Positions 46,081 to 54,807 of a stretch of DNA of 64,000 bases are shown in pieces. The notes beneath the pieces were generated by a model. That model was given only the letters and a program-made list of their open reading frames with translations, ran no database searches and was not told where the DNA came from. The position numbers were made by a program, and so were the translations under genes. The DNA is taken from NCBI GenBank assembly GCA_016124805.1, contig WGND01000011.1, forward strand, positions 124,001 to 188,000, in the 5' to 3' direction. The stretch comes from Hyphomicrobiales bacterium. Lineage in GTDB: Bacteria > Pseudomonadota > Alphaproteobacteria > Parvibaculales > Parvibaculaceae. The number at the start of each line of letters is the position of its first letter. The stretch's first letter is position 1.

Positions 46081-46099
46081 AAACGGATAAGCCGTCGGG

Positions 46100-46336
46100 T
46101 CAGCGCCCGGCGATGTCGTCTTCCGGATCAGGTTTCACCATCCAGACAATCAGATATTTGGCCGGGAAAGCCCAGATGATGCCGACGGTGATGTAGTAGA
46201 GAAACTGCAGAAAGCCGTTTTCCGACAGGTGGCCGCTCACCGCAATCGTCATGATGAGCAGGGCGTAGATTGTCAGGCAGATCAGAAGCACGAAGGTGCC
46301 GATCAGCTTGCGCATACTCATGGACAGGCGTGGCAT
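46100..46336 (-). CDS. DUF2842 membrane protein
   Basis: A 78-residue protein with two hydrophobic segments (about 11-33 and 41-60). The pattern MRKLIGTFVLLICLTIYALL with YYITVGIIWAFPAKYLIVWM is the DUF2842 signature, found in alphaproteobacteria and often near ctaA. A GGGGAA site precedes the ATG at 46336. It diverges from ctaA across a 144-base gap. Function is unknown; a role in cytochrome oxidase biogenesis is a guess from position. Confidence 0.85.
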   Translation of the reverse strand: MPRLSMSMRKLIGTFVLLICLTIYALLIMTIAVSGHLSENGFLQFLYYITVGIIWAFPAKYLIVWMVKPDPEDDIAGR

Positions 46337-46480
46337 GGCTGTTCCCCGAAATAATTGATCCCCACCAGATAGGTCATTTGGCGCCGGAGATCAAAGGCGC
46401 AGATGCGTAAATTGTCGCAGTCCAGGTGTTTCGACCCTCCGGGCTCGCCAAACTCACCTGATCGGGCTAATTCTTGCGCC

Positions 46481-47554
46481 ATGACAGACGATATTGCCAT
46501 CTCCCCTGCCCAGGCCCGGATCGCCGCCGGCCATGAGGCTGCACGTCGCCAGATTGCCATCTGGCTGTTTGGCGTGGCGGGTCTGATTTTTCTGATGGTG
46601 GTTGTGGGCGGCTTGACCAGGCTCACCGAGTCCGGCCTTTCGATCACCCAGTGGAAGCCTGTTTCGGGCACCTTGCCCCCGCTCAGCGATGCAGCCTGGC
46701 AGGATGCTTTCCAGCGCTATCAGCAAATCCCCCAATATGAATATGTGAACAAGGGCATGAGCCTTGCCGAGTTCAAGGAGATATTCTGGTGGGAATGGGG
46801 CCATCGTCTGCTTGGCCGCCTGATCGGCTTTGCGTTTTTTGTCCCCTTCGTCTTTTTCATCGTCACGCGGCGTGTGGACCGTCAGTTGGCCCCCCATCTC
46901 GCCGTCATGTTTCTGCTGGGCGGCGCGCAGGGCGCGCTTGGCTGGTGGATGGTGAAGAGCGGTCTCTCCGACCGCCTCGAAGTCAGCCAGTATCGTCTCG
47001 TCGCCCATCTGGGGCTGGCGACAGCGATCTATGTCTACATGCTCTGGACGGCGCTCGGTCTGTGGCGCCGCGCACCGTTGGATCGGCCTGCCTCGCGCCA
47101 TCTTGCGCTCGGTGCGGTCGGGCTCGCGGCGTTCGTCTATCTGCAGATGCTGATGGGCGGCTTTGTCGCCGGGCTTCAGGCCGGTCACATCTACAACACA
47201 TGGCCGCTGATGCTGGATACCTTCATACCCGAGGGCCTTTTCAGGCTCTCGCCCTGGTGGCGCAGTCTCTTTGAAGACATGCTCACCGCGCAGTTCATGC
47301 ATCGCATGGTGGCCTATGCACTGGCGGCCTTTGTGGTCTGGCATCTTGTGGCGGCCTGGCGCAGTGGTTCCATGGTTGCACGGCAGGGTGCCACCTGGCT
47401 TGCGGCCGCTGTCGGCTTCCAGATATTGCTCGGCATCTGGACGCTTCTCTGGGTCGTGCCTATTCCGCTTGGGGCGGCGCATCAAGCGGGCGCATTGGTC
47501 GTGCTTACGCTTGCCATCTGGCATGCGCAGCGTCTCAACGCGCCCGCGGACTGA
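46481..47554 (+). CDS. ctaA: Heme A synthase
   Basis: CtaA (COX15 type) oxidises the C8 methyl of heme O to form heme A for aa3 oxidases. The 357-residue protein has eight or so membrane helices; heme-ligand histidines sit in EWGHRLLGRLIGF, AHLGLATAIYVYM, AQFMHRMVAYAL and GAAHQAGALVVLTL. The N-terminal GGLTRLTESGLSITQWKPVSG motif is diagnostic. Start is the ATG at 46481 (MTDDIAIS); an earlier in-frame codon would add a non-hydrophobic tail. It converges with metY, 12 bases apart. Confidence 0.95.
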   Translation: MTDDIAISPAQARIAAGHEAARRQIAIWLFGVAGLIFLMVVVGGLTRLTESGLSITQWKPVSGTLPPLSDAAWQDAFQRYQQIPQYEYVNKGMSLAEFKEIFWWEWGHRLLGRLIGFAFFVPFVFFIVTRRVDRQLAPHLAVMFLLGGAQGALGWWMVKSGLSDRLEVSQYRLVAHLGLATAIYVYMLWTALGLWRRAPLDRPASRHLALGAVGLAAFVYLQMLMGGFVAGLQAGHIYNTWPLMLDTFIPEGLFRLSPWWRSLFEDMLTAQFMHRMVAYALAAFVVWHLVAAWRSGSMVARQGATWLAAAVGFQILLGIWTLLWVVPIPLGAAHQAGALVVLTLAIWHAQRLNAPAD

Positions 47555-47566
47555 TGGGCGTGATCG

Positions 47567-48841
47567 TCAGGCGTTCAGCGCAGTATCCAGCGCATTGATG
47601 ATGTCTTTGGGGTCTTCCAGCCCGATTGACAGGCGCACCGTATCCGGCCCCGCACCTGCGGCGATCTTCTGCTCATCAGTGAGCTGTTTATGTGTGGTCG
47701 ATGCCGGGTGAATGATCAGGCTGCGCGTATCGCCGATATTGGCAAGATGGCTCAGCAGCTCAACGCCGTTCACCAGTTTTACACCGGCGTCATAGCCGTC
47801 CTTCAGACCGAAGGTGAAAATGGCCCCGGCCCCCTTGGGCGCATATTTCTGCTGCAGCTTGTGCGTGGGCGCATCCTCCAGACCCGCATAGGCGACCCAG
47901 CTGACCTTGGGATGGCCTTTCAGGAATTTCGCGACTTTCAGTGCGCTATCTGAATGGCGCTGCATGCGCAGTGGCAGGGTTTCGATACCTGTGATGAGCA
48001 TGAAGGCATTGAAAGGCGAGATGGCAGGGCCGAGATCGCGCAGGCCGAGCACACGGCAGGCGATGGCGAAGGAGATCGCGCCGAAGGTCTCGAAAATCTT
48101 GAGCCCGTGATAGGACTCCGTCGGCTTTGTCAGTGTCGGGAACTTGTCGTTTTGGGCCCAGTTGAATTTGCCGCTATCCACGATAATGCCGCCCATGGAA
48201 TTGCCATGGCCACCGAGGAATTTTGTGGCTGAATGCAGCACGATATCCGCGCCATGCTCGATAGGGCGAATGAGGTAGGGCGAGGCAAGCGTGTTATCGA
48301 CAATGAGCGGCACACCGGCTTCATGTGCGACGGCAGCAATCGCGGCGATATCCATCACGCTGCCACTCGGGTTCGCCATGCTTTCGATGAAGACGGCTTT
48401 GGTCTTGGGGCCGATGGCTTTCTTGATATTGGCGGGATCGGAGGCATCGGCCCAATCCACATGCCAGTCGAATTTCTTGAAAGAATGGCCGAACTGCGTG
48501 ATGGAACCGCCATAGAGCTGTGTCGCGGCGACGAAATGATCGCCCGGCGCCATCAGTGTGTGGAAGGTCAGAAGCTGTGCCGAATGACCTGATGCCACGG
48601 CGAGCGCCGCCACACCGCCTTCAAGGGCGGCCACACGTTCTTCCAGCACTGCCGTTGTCGGGTTGGTGATGCGGGTATAGATATTGCCGAAGGCTTCAAG
48701 GCCGAAAAGTGACGCGGCATGTTCAACATCATTGAAAACGAAGGATGTTGTCTGGTGAATGGGAGTGACGCGTGATCCGGTCACCGGGTCAGGCTGTGCG
48801 CCTGCGTGAATGGCGAGTGTATCAAAACCATGTTCGGCCAT
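47567..48841 (-). CDS. metY: O-acetylhomoserine sulfhydrylase
   Basis: MetY makes homocysteine from O-acetylhomoserine and sulfide (or methionine from methanethiol). The 424-residue PLP protein has [19 protein letters not shown] near residue 31, [22 protein letters not shown] near residue 55, and the PLP lysine in [18 protein letters not shown] near residue 210. Length and the [12 protein letters not shown] segment favour MetY over MetB/MetC. No SAM riboswitch fits in the 38-base upstream gap; it is probably cotranscribed with the CoA-binding gene. Confidence 0.92.
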   Translation of the reverse strand: MAEHGFDTLAIHAGAQPDPVTGSRVTPIHQTTSFVFNDVEHAASLFGLEAFGNIYTRITNPTTAVLEERVAALEGGVAALAVASGHSAQLLTFHTLMAPGDHFVAATQLYGGSITQFGHSFKKFDWHVDWADASDPANIKKAIGPKTKAVFIESMANPSGSVMDIAAIAAVAHEAGVPLIVDNTLASPYLIRPIEHGADIVLHSATKFLGGHGNSMGGIIVDSGKFNWAQNDKFPTLTKPTESYHGLKIFETFGAISFAIACRVLGLRDLGPAISPFNAFMLITGIETLPLRMQRHSDSALKVAKFLKGHPKVSWVAYAGLEDAPTHKLQQKYAPKGAGAIFTFGLKDGYDAGVKLVNGVELLSHLANIGDTRSLIIHPASTTHKQLTDEQKIAAGAGPDTVRLSIGLEDPKDIINALDTALNA

Positions 48842-48879
48842 GATGTGTTCCTTCCTGTCGCGTTATGTTGTCCGCCTTG

Positions 48880-49302
48880 TTAGCGGTTCAGTCGTGGTAT
48901 TTCAATTTTGGGGCAGCGATCCATGATGACTGTCAGGCCCGCTGCTTCAGCGTGCGCCGCCGCGTCCGGATTGACGACGCCGAGCTGCATCCAGACTGTC
49001 TTGGCACCGATTTCGATGGCTTCGTCAACGGCCTCACCTGCGGCCTCGGCATTGCGGAAAATATCAACCATGTCGATAGAATCGGGAATGTCGGCAAGTG
49101 TCGCATAGACCTTTTCGCCAAGCAGCTCCTGACCGGCCAGTCCCGGATTGACGGGAATGACGCGATAGCCCTGTGTCTGCAGAAAGGCCATGACGCCATG
49201 GCTGTCGCGATGGGGTTTGTTGCTTGCCCCGACAAGTGCGATGGTTTTTGTGCGCGTGAAAATATCGCGCATCAGGTCTTGGCTATAGCTGTTGTGGCTC
49301 AT
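48880..49302 (-). CDS. CoA-binding domain protein
   Basis: A 140-residue protein consisting of one CoA-binding Rossmann domain of the YccU type: KTIALVGASNKPHRDSHGVMAFLQTQGY near residues 19-46 (in part) and KTVWMQLGVVNPDAAAHAEAAGL near 101-123. The biological role is not known; related proteins bind CoA or acyl-CoA. Gap to metY 38 bases downstream and to the enoyl-CoA hydratase gene 12 bases upstream, all on the minus strand. Confidence 0.88.
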   Translation of the reverse strand: MSHNSYSQDLMRDIFTRTKTIALVGASNKPHRDSHGVMAFLQTQGYRVIPVNPGLAGQELLGEKVYATLADIPDSIDMVDIFRNAEAAGEAVDEAIEIGAKTVWMQLGVVNPDAAAHAEAAGLTVIMDRCPKIEIPRLNR

Positions 49303-49314
49303 TCAAAATTCCAG

Positions 49315-50106
49315 TTACTTGTCCTGCCAGACGGGTGCGCGCTTTTCGAGAAAGGCACCGATGCCTTCTTCGGCATCATGGGCGAGCATGTTTTCGACCA
49401 TCACCTTGCTGGCAAATTCATAGGCTTGCGACAATGGCATTTCCAGCTGGGCGTAAAAAGCCTGCTTGCCGATTTTGACCGTGTGGCCGGACTTTGAGGC
49501 GATGAGGCCTGCCAGCGCGGCAACCTCGCCGTCGAGTTGATCTGCCGGGACGGCGCGATTGATGAGGCCCTGTTCGCAGGCCTGCGCGGCACTTGCCATC
49601 TCCCCGGTCAGCAGCATTTCCATGGCATGTTTGCGGCTCAGATTGCGTGACAGCGCCACCATGGGCGTGGAACAGAAAAGCCCGATATTGACGCCGGGCG
49701 TGGCAAAGCGGGCCTCATCGGCGGCGATGGCCAGATCGCAGCTGGCGACAAGCTGGCAACCGGCTGCTGTGGCGATGCCGTGAACCCTCGCAATGACGGG
49801 CTGGGGCAGGGTGACAATGGCCTGCATCAATTCGCTGCATTGTTTCATTGTCGCCTGATAAAAGGTCCGGCCGCGATCGGCTTCTTCACGTGCTGCAGTC
49901 AGCTCCCGCAGATCATGACCGGCGCAGAAGGCCGGACCATTGGCGGCCAGCACAACAGCTTTGACGGACTTGTCTGCGGCAATGATCTTCAGACGCTCCA
50001 GCATGGCGCTCATCAGATCGCGCGAGAGGGCATTGCGCTGCGCGGGCCTGTTGAGCGTCAGGGTGGCGATTTCATTTTCTTCCCGATGCAGGAGGATGTC
50101 GCTCAT
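49315..50106 (-). CDS. Enoyl-CoA hydratase/isomerase family protein
   Basis: A 263-residue crotonase-fold protein. The oxyanion-hole region GPAFCAGHDLRELTAAREE (about residues 57-75) and VHGIATAAGCQLVASCDLAIA (about residues 108-128) are typical of the ECHDC3-like group. Catalytic glutamates of classical hydratases are not clearly present in the second motif, so the reaction could differ. It is the first gene of a minus-strand set with the CoA-binding gene and metY. Confidence 0.82.
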   Translation of the reverse strand: MSDILLHREENEIATLTLNRPAQRNALSRDLMSAMLERLKIIAADKSVKAVVLAANGPAFCAGHDLRELTAAREEADRGRTFYQATMKQCSELMQAIVTLPQPVIARVHGIATAAGCQLVASCDLAIAADEARFATPGVNIGLFCSTPMVALSRNLSRKHAMEMLLTGEMASAAQACEQGLINRAVPADQLDGEVAALAGLIASKSGHTVKIGKQAFYAQLEMPLSQAYEFASKVMVENMLAHDAEEGIGAFLEKRAPVWQDK

Positions 50107-50130
50107 GATGTCACCTGTTTTTCTTTTTGA

Positions 50131-50706
50131 TTATCTGTTGCCGGCAGCATGCCATGCTTCTTTCGTCATGCGATAGAGCACATGGCGCCGGAGGGGGTGC
50201 CCTTCGGGCAGGTTCGGGTGATCGAAATCTTCGTTCGGATTTCGGCGCATGCCCAGTCGCTGCATGACTGCTTGCGAGCGTATATTGGCCGGCACAGTAA
50301 AGGCGACGATCTCCGGCAGATCCAGCACCTCAAAACCATATGCCATTGCGGCGCGGGCTGCTTCCGTCGCATAGCCATGACCCCAGAAGGCTGCGTCCAT
50401 GCGCCAGGCAAGCTCATGGGCAGGCGTGAAAGGCGTTTCATAGGGCACAGCAGAGAGCCCGGTCATGCCGATGCAGGGGGCAATGCCGGGCAGTTCCATG
50501 ACCCAGCGGCCATAGCCTTCTGCCGCCATGCTTTTCCGGAATGCCTCGACCATCGCATCGCTTTCCGCGCGCGTCATGGGGGCGGGGAAATGTTCCATGA
50601 CCTGCGGATCGGCATTCATCGCCGCAAAGGGGGCCAGGTCGCTATCGCGCCACGGGCGGAGGATCAGGCGCTCGGTTTTCAATGTAACGGGGGTGACGGG
50701 GGGCAT
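50131..50706 (-). CDS. GNAT acetyltransferase, RimJ/RimL type
   Basis: A 191-residue GNAT-fold protein with LKTERLILRPWRDSDLAPFAAMNADP at the N-terminus, ELAWRMDAAFWGHGYATEAARAAM as the acetyl-CoA-binding motif (about residues 88-110), and VMQRLGMRR near the end. The standard start MPPVTPVTLKTERL is at 50706; upstream residues are not family-like. Such enzymes acetylate protein N-termini or small amines; the substrate is unknown. It stands between the enoyl-CoA hydratase and thioesterase genes. Confidence 0.88.
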   Translation of the reverse strand: MPPVTPVTLKTERLILRPWRDSDLAPFAAMNADPQVMEHFPAPMTRAESDAMVEAFRKSMAAEGYGRWVMELPGIAPCIGMTGLSAVPYETPFTPAHELAWRMDAAFWGHGYATEAARAAMAYGFEVLDLPEIVAFTVPANIRSQAVMQRLGMRRNPNEDFDHPNLPEGHPLRRHVLYRMTKEAWHAAGNR

Positions 50707-50798
50707 GACATCGCTCTTGCCGGTTGTTGTTGGGCTTTGCCTCGCGCAGACGCAAAGATTAGTCTCCCTCATCAACCTGACAGAATGAGAGAAGCAGG

Positions 50799-51239
50799 AT
50801 GCCCCAACATAATCCGGTCATGACCATTTCTGAACTCCAGTCCTTCATGGATCAGGCATTTCCCCAGATGAAGGACCGCGATGGCCAGATGGTCATTGAT
50901 GCACTTGGTCCCATGACGGCGACCGTCCAAATGGGCTTTGCGGCGCATAATCTGCGCCCCGGCGGCACGCTTTCGGGGCCTTCGATGATGGGGCTCGCTG
51001 ATTACGCCATGTATGCCGTGCTTCTGGCCCATATCGGGCCCGTGGCGCTGGCCGTGACGACCAACCTCAATATCAATTTCCTTCAGAAGCCGGGGCCTTC
51101 AACGCTTTACGGGGAGGCACGGCTGCTGAAACTGGGCCGTCGTCTGGCTGTCGGCGAGGTCTCGCTGCTTCAGGAAGGCGTGGATGGTCCTGTTGCCCAT
51201 GTCACACTGACCTATTCCATTCCGCCACAGCTCGAATAA
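50799..51239 (+). CDS. PaaI-type hotdog thioesterase
   Basis: A 146-residue single-hotdog protein with LRPGGTLSGPSMMGLADYAMYAVL near residues 50-73, the 4HBT/PaaI active-site region, and TTNLNINFLQKPGPSTLYGEARLLKLGRRLAVGEVSL (in part) as the following strands. It hydrolyses an acyl-CoA, often aromatic or branched; the substrate is unknown. ATG at 50799 is preceded by AAGCAGG; an alternative ATG lies 21 bases on. Confidence 0.88.
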   Translation: MPQHNPVMTISELQSFMDQAFPQMKDRDGQMVIDALGPMTATVQMGFAAHNLRPGGTLSGPSMMGLADYAMYAVLLAHIGPVALAVTTNLNINFLQKPGPSTLYGEARLLKLGRRLAVGEVSLLQEGVDGPVAHVTLTYSIPPQLE

Positions 51240-51303
51240 ATGAGGTATCTAATTACCGCACTTCTAAAAGGCTGTAATTGTTGCCTTTTTGAGCGCGAAA
51301 TTA

Positions 51304-51332
51304 TTGACAAGCTGCGAGTGCTCACCTAGAAC
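51304..51332 (+). promoter_or_regulatory. rplM-rpsI promoter
   Basis: TTGACA at 51304-51309, 17-base spacer, TAGAAC at 51327-51332. The -35 is consensus. The expected start of transcription near 51339 leaves a leader of about 58 bases that holds a stable hairpin. Confidence 0.6.
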
Positions 51333-51342
51333 CTGCCCGAAC

Positions 51343-51373
51343 GCCGGACCCGTGTGTCCGGCTCCTTTTATTT
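51343..51373 (+). promoter_or_regulatory. Hairpin with T run in rplM leader, possible attenuator
   Basis: Perfect 7-base stem GCCGGAC / GTCCGGC with loop CCGTGT, then TCCTTTTATTT. It begins about four bases after the predicted transcription start and ends 24 bases before the L13 ATG. It looks like a terminator, which would make it an attenuator or a ribosomal-protein autoregulation site. Confidence 0.45.
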
Positions 51374-51396
51374 CTATTCAGTTCTCCGGAATGCGC

Positions 51397-51861
51397 ATGA
51401 AAACCTATTCTGCAAAAGCCTCAGAGATCGAGAAGAAGTGGATCGTGATCGATGCCGAAGGCGTCGTTGTCGGGCGTCTTGCCGCTTTCGTAGCAAATCT
51501 GCTGCGTGGCAAGCACAAGCCGACCTTCACACCCCATCTCGACGATGGCGACAATGTGATCATCGTGAATGCGGCCAAGGTCGTTTTCACCGGTGCCAAA
51601 TATGACAACAAGCGCTATTACCGCCACACGGGTCATCCCGGCGGTATCAAGGAAACAAACCCCAAGAAGCTTCTTGAGGGCCGTTTCCCCGAGCGTGTGC
51701 TTGAGCTCGCCGTGCAGCGCATGGTGCCGCGCGGTCCGCTGGGTCGTCGTCAGATGAGCAATCTGCACATTTATGGTGGCGCGGAGCATCCCCATGAGGC
51801 TCAGCAGCCCATGGTGATCGATTTCGCTGCGAAGAACCGCAAGAACGTCAGGACTCAGTGA
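51397..51861 (+). CDS. rplM: 50S ribosomal protein L13
   Basis: A 154-residue ribosomal protein with the usual start [20 protein letters not shown] and motifs [22 protein letters not shown] and [30 protein letters not shown] (in part). ATG at 51397 is chosen for the family N-terminus; ATG at 51391 would add two residues. The stop overlaps the rpsI GTG start. A promoter and leader hairpin are upstream. Confidence 0.97.
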   Translation: MKTYSAKASEIEKKWIVIDAEGVVVGRLAAFVANLLRGKHKPTFTPHLDDGDNVIIVNAAKVVFTGAKYDNKRYYRHTGHPGGIKETNPKKLLEGRFPERVLELAVQRMVPRGPLGRRQMSNLHIYGGAEHPHEAQQPMVIDFAAKNRKNVRTQ

Positions 51862-52349
51862 GCAACATGGAACAAGAAACACATACGCTCGAAGACCTGA
51901 AGGATGCCATCGGTGGCACGACTGAAACCGAAGTGGCACCTGCCGAGCCCAAAATCGACAAATTCGGTCGCGCCTATGCCACCGGCAAGCGTAAGAACGC
52001 CATTGCCCGTGTCTGGATCAAGCCGGGTTCCGGCAAGATCTCGATCAATGGCCGTGATCTGGAGCGCTATTTTGCGCGTCCCGTTCTGCGCATGATCCTC
52101 AATCAGCCGCTCGTGACAGCTGAACGCCAGAACCAGTACGACATCGTCGCCACGGTTGTTGGTGGTGGTCTGTCCGGTCAGGCCGGTGCCATCCGTCACG
52201 GCATTTCGCGTGCGCTCACCTATTTCGAGCCCACACTGCGCGGCGTGCTCAAGAAAGACGGCTTCCTCACACGCGACAGCCGCGTTGTGGAACGTAAGAA
52301 ATATGGTCGCGCCAAGGCTCGCCGTAGCTTCCAGTTCTCGAAGCGCTAA
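51858..52349 (+). CDS. rpsI: 30S ribosomal protein S9
   Basis: Ribosomal protein S9 with [26 protein letters not shown] in the middle (in part) and the invariant C-terminal RRSFQFSKR that reaches the P-site tRNA. The 163-residue length includes a 30-residue N-terminal extension rich in acidic residues, seen in alphaproteobacteria. Start GTG at 51858 overlaps rplM (GTGA), with ATG at 51867 as the alternative. A strong terminator follows at 52378. Confidence 0.96.
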   Translation: MSNMEQETHTLEDLKDAIGGTTETEVAPAEPKIDKFGRAYATGKRKNAIARVWIKPGSGKISINGRDLERYFARPVLRMILNQPLVTAERQNQYDIVATVVGGGLSGQAGAIRHGISRALTYFEPTLRGVLKKDGFLTRDSRVVERKKYGRAKARRSFQFSKR

Positions 52350-52377
52350 ACAGCTTCAAGATCAAATGCATCACTGG

Positions 52378-52404
52378 AAAAGCGCGGTTTTTACCGCGCT
52401 TTTT
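52378..52404 (+). terminator. Terminator of rplM-rpsI
   Basis: Stem AAAAGCGCGGT / ACCGCGCTTTT, 11 bases, loop TTTT, and a further T run. It lies 29 bases after the rpsI stop. Confidence 0.88.
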
Positions 52405-52454
52405 CTTTTGTGCAGTCTCCAATGCTGTAAAGCTGGGGATGAGGGAGGCTTTGA

Positions 52455-53255
52455 ATGATTGTTGATTTTACGAATCTGGTGCAAGGGCAGAAACAAAAGA
52501 GCAAAATTTTTGCCGAGCCCCTTGCCTCGCCAGATCAGGTTCTGGCGGCCATTGTGCTGCTCAAGCCGGTCGCAACGCAGCATGAGCTTATTCGTCTGGG
52601 CAGCGACGGGGATGGCGGTTATCTCGTCCCTGATGATCTTGACGGGGTGACAGCCTGTTTTTCGCCAGGCGTTTTTGACAATGCGAGTTTTGAACTGGAT
52701 GTCGCGACCCGATATCACATTCCCTGCCACATGGCTGATCACAGTGTCGATCAGGCCCCGCTCGCGCACGACCTCTTTGATTTCGACAAGAAGTTTGTCG
52801 GGACAACGACGTCCGACGACTTCATGGATTTTTCTGATTGGGTGGGAGAGAAGACGCGGGACAATCCGGCCGGCGATCTCCTCCTGCAGATGGATATTGA
52901 AGGTGGTGAGTGGGATGTTCTCATCAATGCTGACGAAGCCCTGCTCAAGCGCTTCCGGACCATGGTGATTGAGTTTCACGGGCTGAACAGGCTCTTTGCC
53001 GCCGGCTTTGCGAACCTCTATCGGAGCGTTTTCTCAAAATTGACGAAGCATCATTATGTGCTGCATGCCCATCCCAATAATGCGGGCGGCATGGGCCGTT
53101 ATGCGGGTATTGCTGTCCCGCGGGTGCTTGAGGTGACGCTTCACCGCAAGGATCGCTGCCAGTTGACGCGCGGGGACCTCAACTTTCCCCATAGGCTGGA
53201 TCAGAAAAATAATCGGCGGGCCCGGGCCATAGACCTCCCGAAAATGTGGTACTAA
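52455..53255 (+). CDS. FkbM-like methyltransferase-fold protein
   Basis: A 266-residue soluble protein without a signal. GSDGDGGYLVPDDLDGVTACFSPGV (residues about 49-73, in part) resembles the start of an FkbM/Methyltransf_21 domain, and LLLQMDIEGGEWDVLIN (about residues 142-158) is the classic FkbM acidic motif. It would be SAM-dependent; the substrate is unknown, possibly a sugar or lipid. It is inserted between the ribosomal operon terminator and argC, two core genes, with a GAGGGAGG site upstream of its ATG, and may be an accessory gene. Confidence 0.75.
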   Translation: MIVDFTNLVQGQKQKSKIFAEPLASPDQVLAAIVLLKPVATQHELIRLGSDGDGGYLVPDDLDGVTACFSPGVFDNASFELDVATRYHIPCHMADHSVDQAPLAHDLFDFDKKFVGTTTSDDFMDFSDWVGEKTRDNPAGDLLLQMDIEGGEWDVLINADEALLKRFRTMVIEFHGLNRLFAAGFANLYRSVFSKLTKHHYVLHAHPNNAGGMGRYAGIAVPRVLEVTLHRKDRCQLTRGDLNFPHRLDQKNNRRARAIDLPKMWY

Positions 53256-53283
53256 TCAGGGCAGTAGCAGTTGAGGACAAGGC

Positions 53284-54237
53284 ATGACATTCCGTATTTT
53301 CATTGATGGCGAAGTTGGCACCACAGGTTTGCAGATCCGGTCGCGGCTGGATCGGCGCAGTGACATTGAGCTGATTTCATTGAGCGAAGCCAACCGCAAG
53401 GATCTGGCGGCGCGTCGTGATGCCCTCAATTCAGCCGATATTGTCGTTCTTTGTCTGCCGGATGATGCAGCCCGCGAGGCGGTGCAGCTGATTGAAAACG
53501 GCACGACGCGTGTGATCGATGCCTCTACGGCCTATCGGACCTCGCCCGGCTGGATTTACGGCTTTCCGGAAATGACGCGCGACCAGCGCGAGGTCATTGC
53601 CCATGCCTCACGGATCAGCAACCCCGGTTGCTACCCGACGGGCGCGATCGCGCTTGTGCGACCGCTTGTCGATGCCGGTATCCTGCCATCGGGCTGGCCG
53701 CTGACGGTCAATGCGGTGTCGGGCTATACAGGTGGCGGCAAGGGGATGATCACCGAATTCGAAGACAAGGCCGCGCCGAATTATTCGCTGGAATCCTTCA
53801 GGGCCTATGCCCTCAGTCTCGAGCACAAGCATGTGCCAGAGATGACGCAATATATGCGACTCAACAACATGCCGCTTTTCACGCCCAATGTGGGGCGTTA
53901 TGCGCAAGGCATGATTGTGGAGGTGCCGCTGCAGCTCTGGGCGTTGTCCTCGCAGCCAACGCTGAGCGATGTACATCGTGTGATTTCCGCCGCTTATGAG
54001 GGTGAACGCTTCGTGAAGGTCGCCTCGCTCGAAGAGAGCCAGGCAATGACGAAGCTCGACCCCGAGCAGTTGAACGGCACCAATAATCTCAAGCTCTTTG
54101 TCTTTGGCAATGAGGGCCGTCAGCAGGCGCGGCTCGTGGCGCTGCTCGACAATCTGGGCAAGGGCGCCTCCGGGCAGGCTGTGCAATGTCTCAATATCAT
54201 GATTGGCGCAGACGAAGGACTGGGCGTCGATCTCTAG
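53284..54237 (+). CDS. argC: N-acetyl-gamma-glutamyl-phosphate reductase
   Basis: ArgC makes N-acetylglutamate semialdehyde in arginine synthesis. The 317-residue protein is the short type 2 form, with IFIDGEVGTTGLQIRSRL at the N-terminus for NADPH binding and the catalytic Cys in RISNPGCYPTGAIALVRPL near residue 117. HKHVPEMTQYMRL near residue 181 has the active-site His. No other arg gene is nearby. The PNPOx gene starts 12 bases downstream. Confidence 0.95.
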   Translation: MTFRIFIDGEVGTTGLQIRSRLDRRSDIELISLSEANRKDLAARRDALNSADIVVLCLPDDAAREAVQLIENGTTRVIDASTAYRTSPGWIYGFPEMTRDQREVIAHASRISNPGCYPTGAIALVRPLVDAGILPSGWPLTVNAVSGYTGGGKGMITEFEDKAAPNYSLESFRAYALSLEHKHVPEMTQYMRLNNMPLFTPNVGRYAQGMIVEVPLQLWALSSQPTLSDVHRVISAAYEGERFVKVASLEESQAMTKLDPEQLNGTNNLKLFVFGNEGRQQARLVALLDNLGKGASGQAVQCLNIMIGADEGLGVDL

Positions 54238-54249
54238 ACTGGCAAGACC

Positions 54250-54807
54250 ATGGCAAAACAATTTCCATCACTGGACAAAAACCTCATCGACTTTATTGAG
54301 CGTCAGCACATTTTCTTTGTGGCCTCAGCCACGGCAGACAGTCGTGTGAATGTGTCGCCCAAGGGTGGCGGTTCATTGCGTGTACTTGATGCTAACAAGG
54401 TCGCCTATCTCGATCAGACAGGCAGTGGCAACGAGACGTCGGCACATATGCTTGCCGATGGCCGCATGACCATCATGTTTTGTGCCTTCGAAGGCTTGCC
54501 GATGATCCTGCGACTCTATGGTCGTGGCCGTGTGGTGCTGCGCGGCAGCGAAGAATATCAGCAACTTCTGGTATCTGCCTTCGAGGGGAATGAGCCGGTC
54601 GGGGCACGCCAGATCGTGATTGAGGATGTCGATCTTGTGCAGACATCCTGCGGCTACAGTGTGCCGCTCTATGCCTATCAGGAAGATCGGCCCAATCTGC
54701 TGCGCTGGGCGGAGGCGCAGGGCGAGGAAGGTCTTGATACCTATCGGCGGACCAAGAATGTGTTCAGCATGGATGGATTGCCGACCGGTCTCTTTGACGC
54801 GGACTGA
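54250..54807 (+). CDS. Pyridoxamine 5'-phosphate oxidase-fold protein
   Basis: A 185-residue split-barrel protein: FVASATADSRVNVSPKGGGSLRVLD near residues 23-47 (in part) and YLDQTGSGNETSAHML with GRMTIMFCAFEGLPMILRLYGRGRVVL (in part) match the PNPOx-like group. It probably binds FMN or F420-like flavin and reduces a small molecule; PdxH itself is unlikely as its conserved PLP residues are missing. The gene follows argC closely and its TGA abuts the stop of the EamA gene on the opposite strand. Confidence 0.85.
   Translation: MAKQFPSLDKNLIDFIERQHIFFVASATADSRVNVSPKGGGSLRVLDANKVAYLDQTGSGNETSAHMLADGRMTIMFCAFEGLPMILRLYGRGRVVLRGSEEYQQLLVSAFEGNEPVGARQIVIEDVDLVQTSCGYSVPLYAYQEDRPNLLRWAEAQGEEGLDTYRRTKNVFSMDGLPTGLFDAD

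Noticed and set aside
46454-47524. Minus-strand open frame of 356 codons over ctaA
   Set aside because: It mirrors the membrane protein gene and is rich in charged residues with no domain pattern.
48842-48879. SAM riboswitch before metY
   Set aside because: The 38-base gap is too short and lacks the conserved core; metY is probably transcribed from upstream genes.
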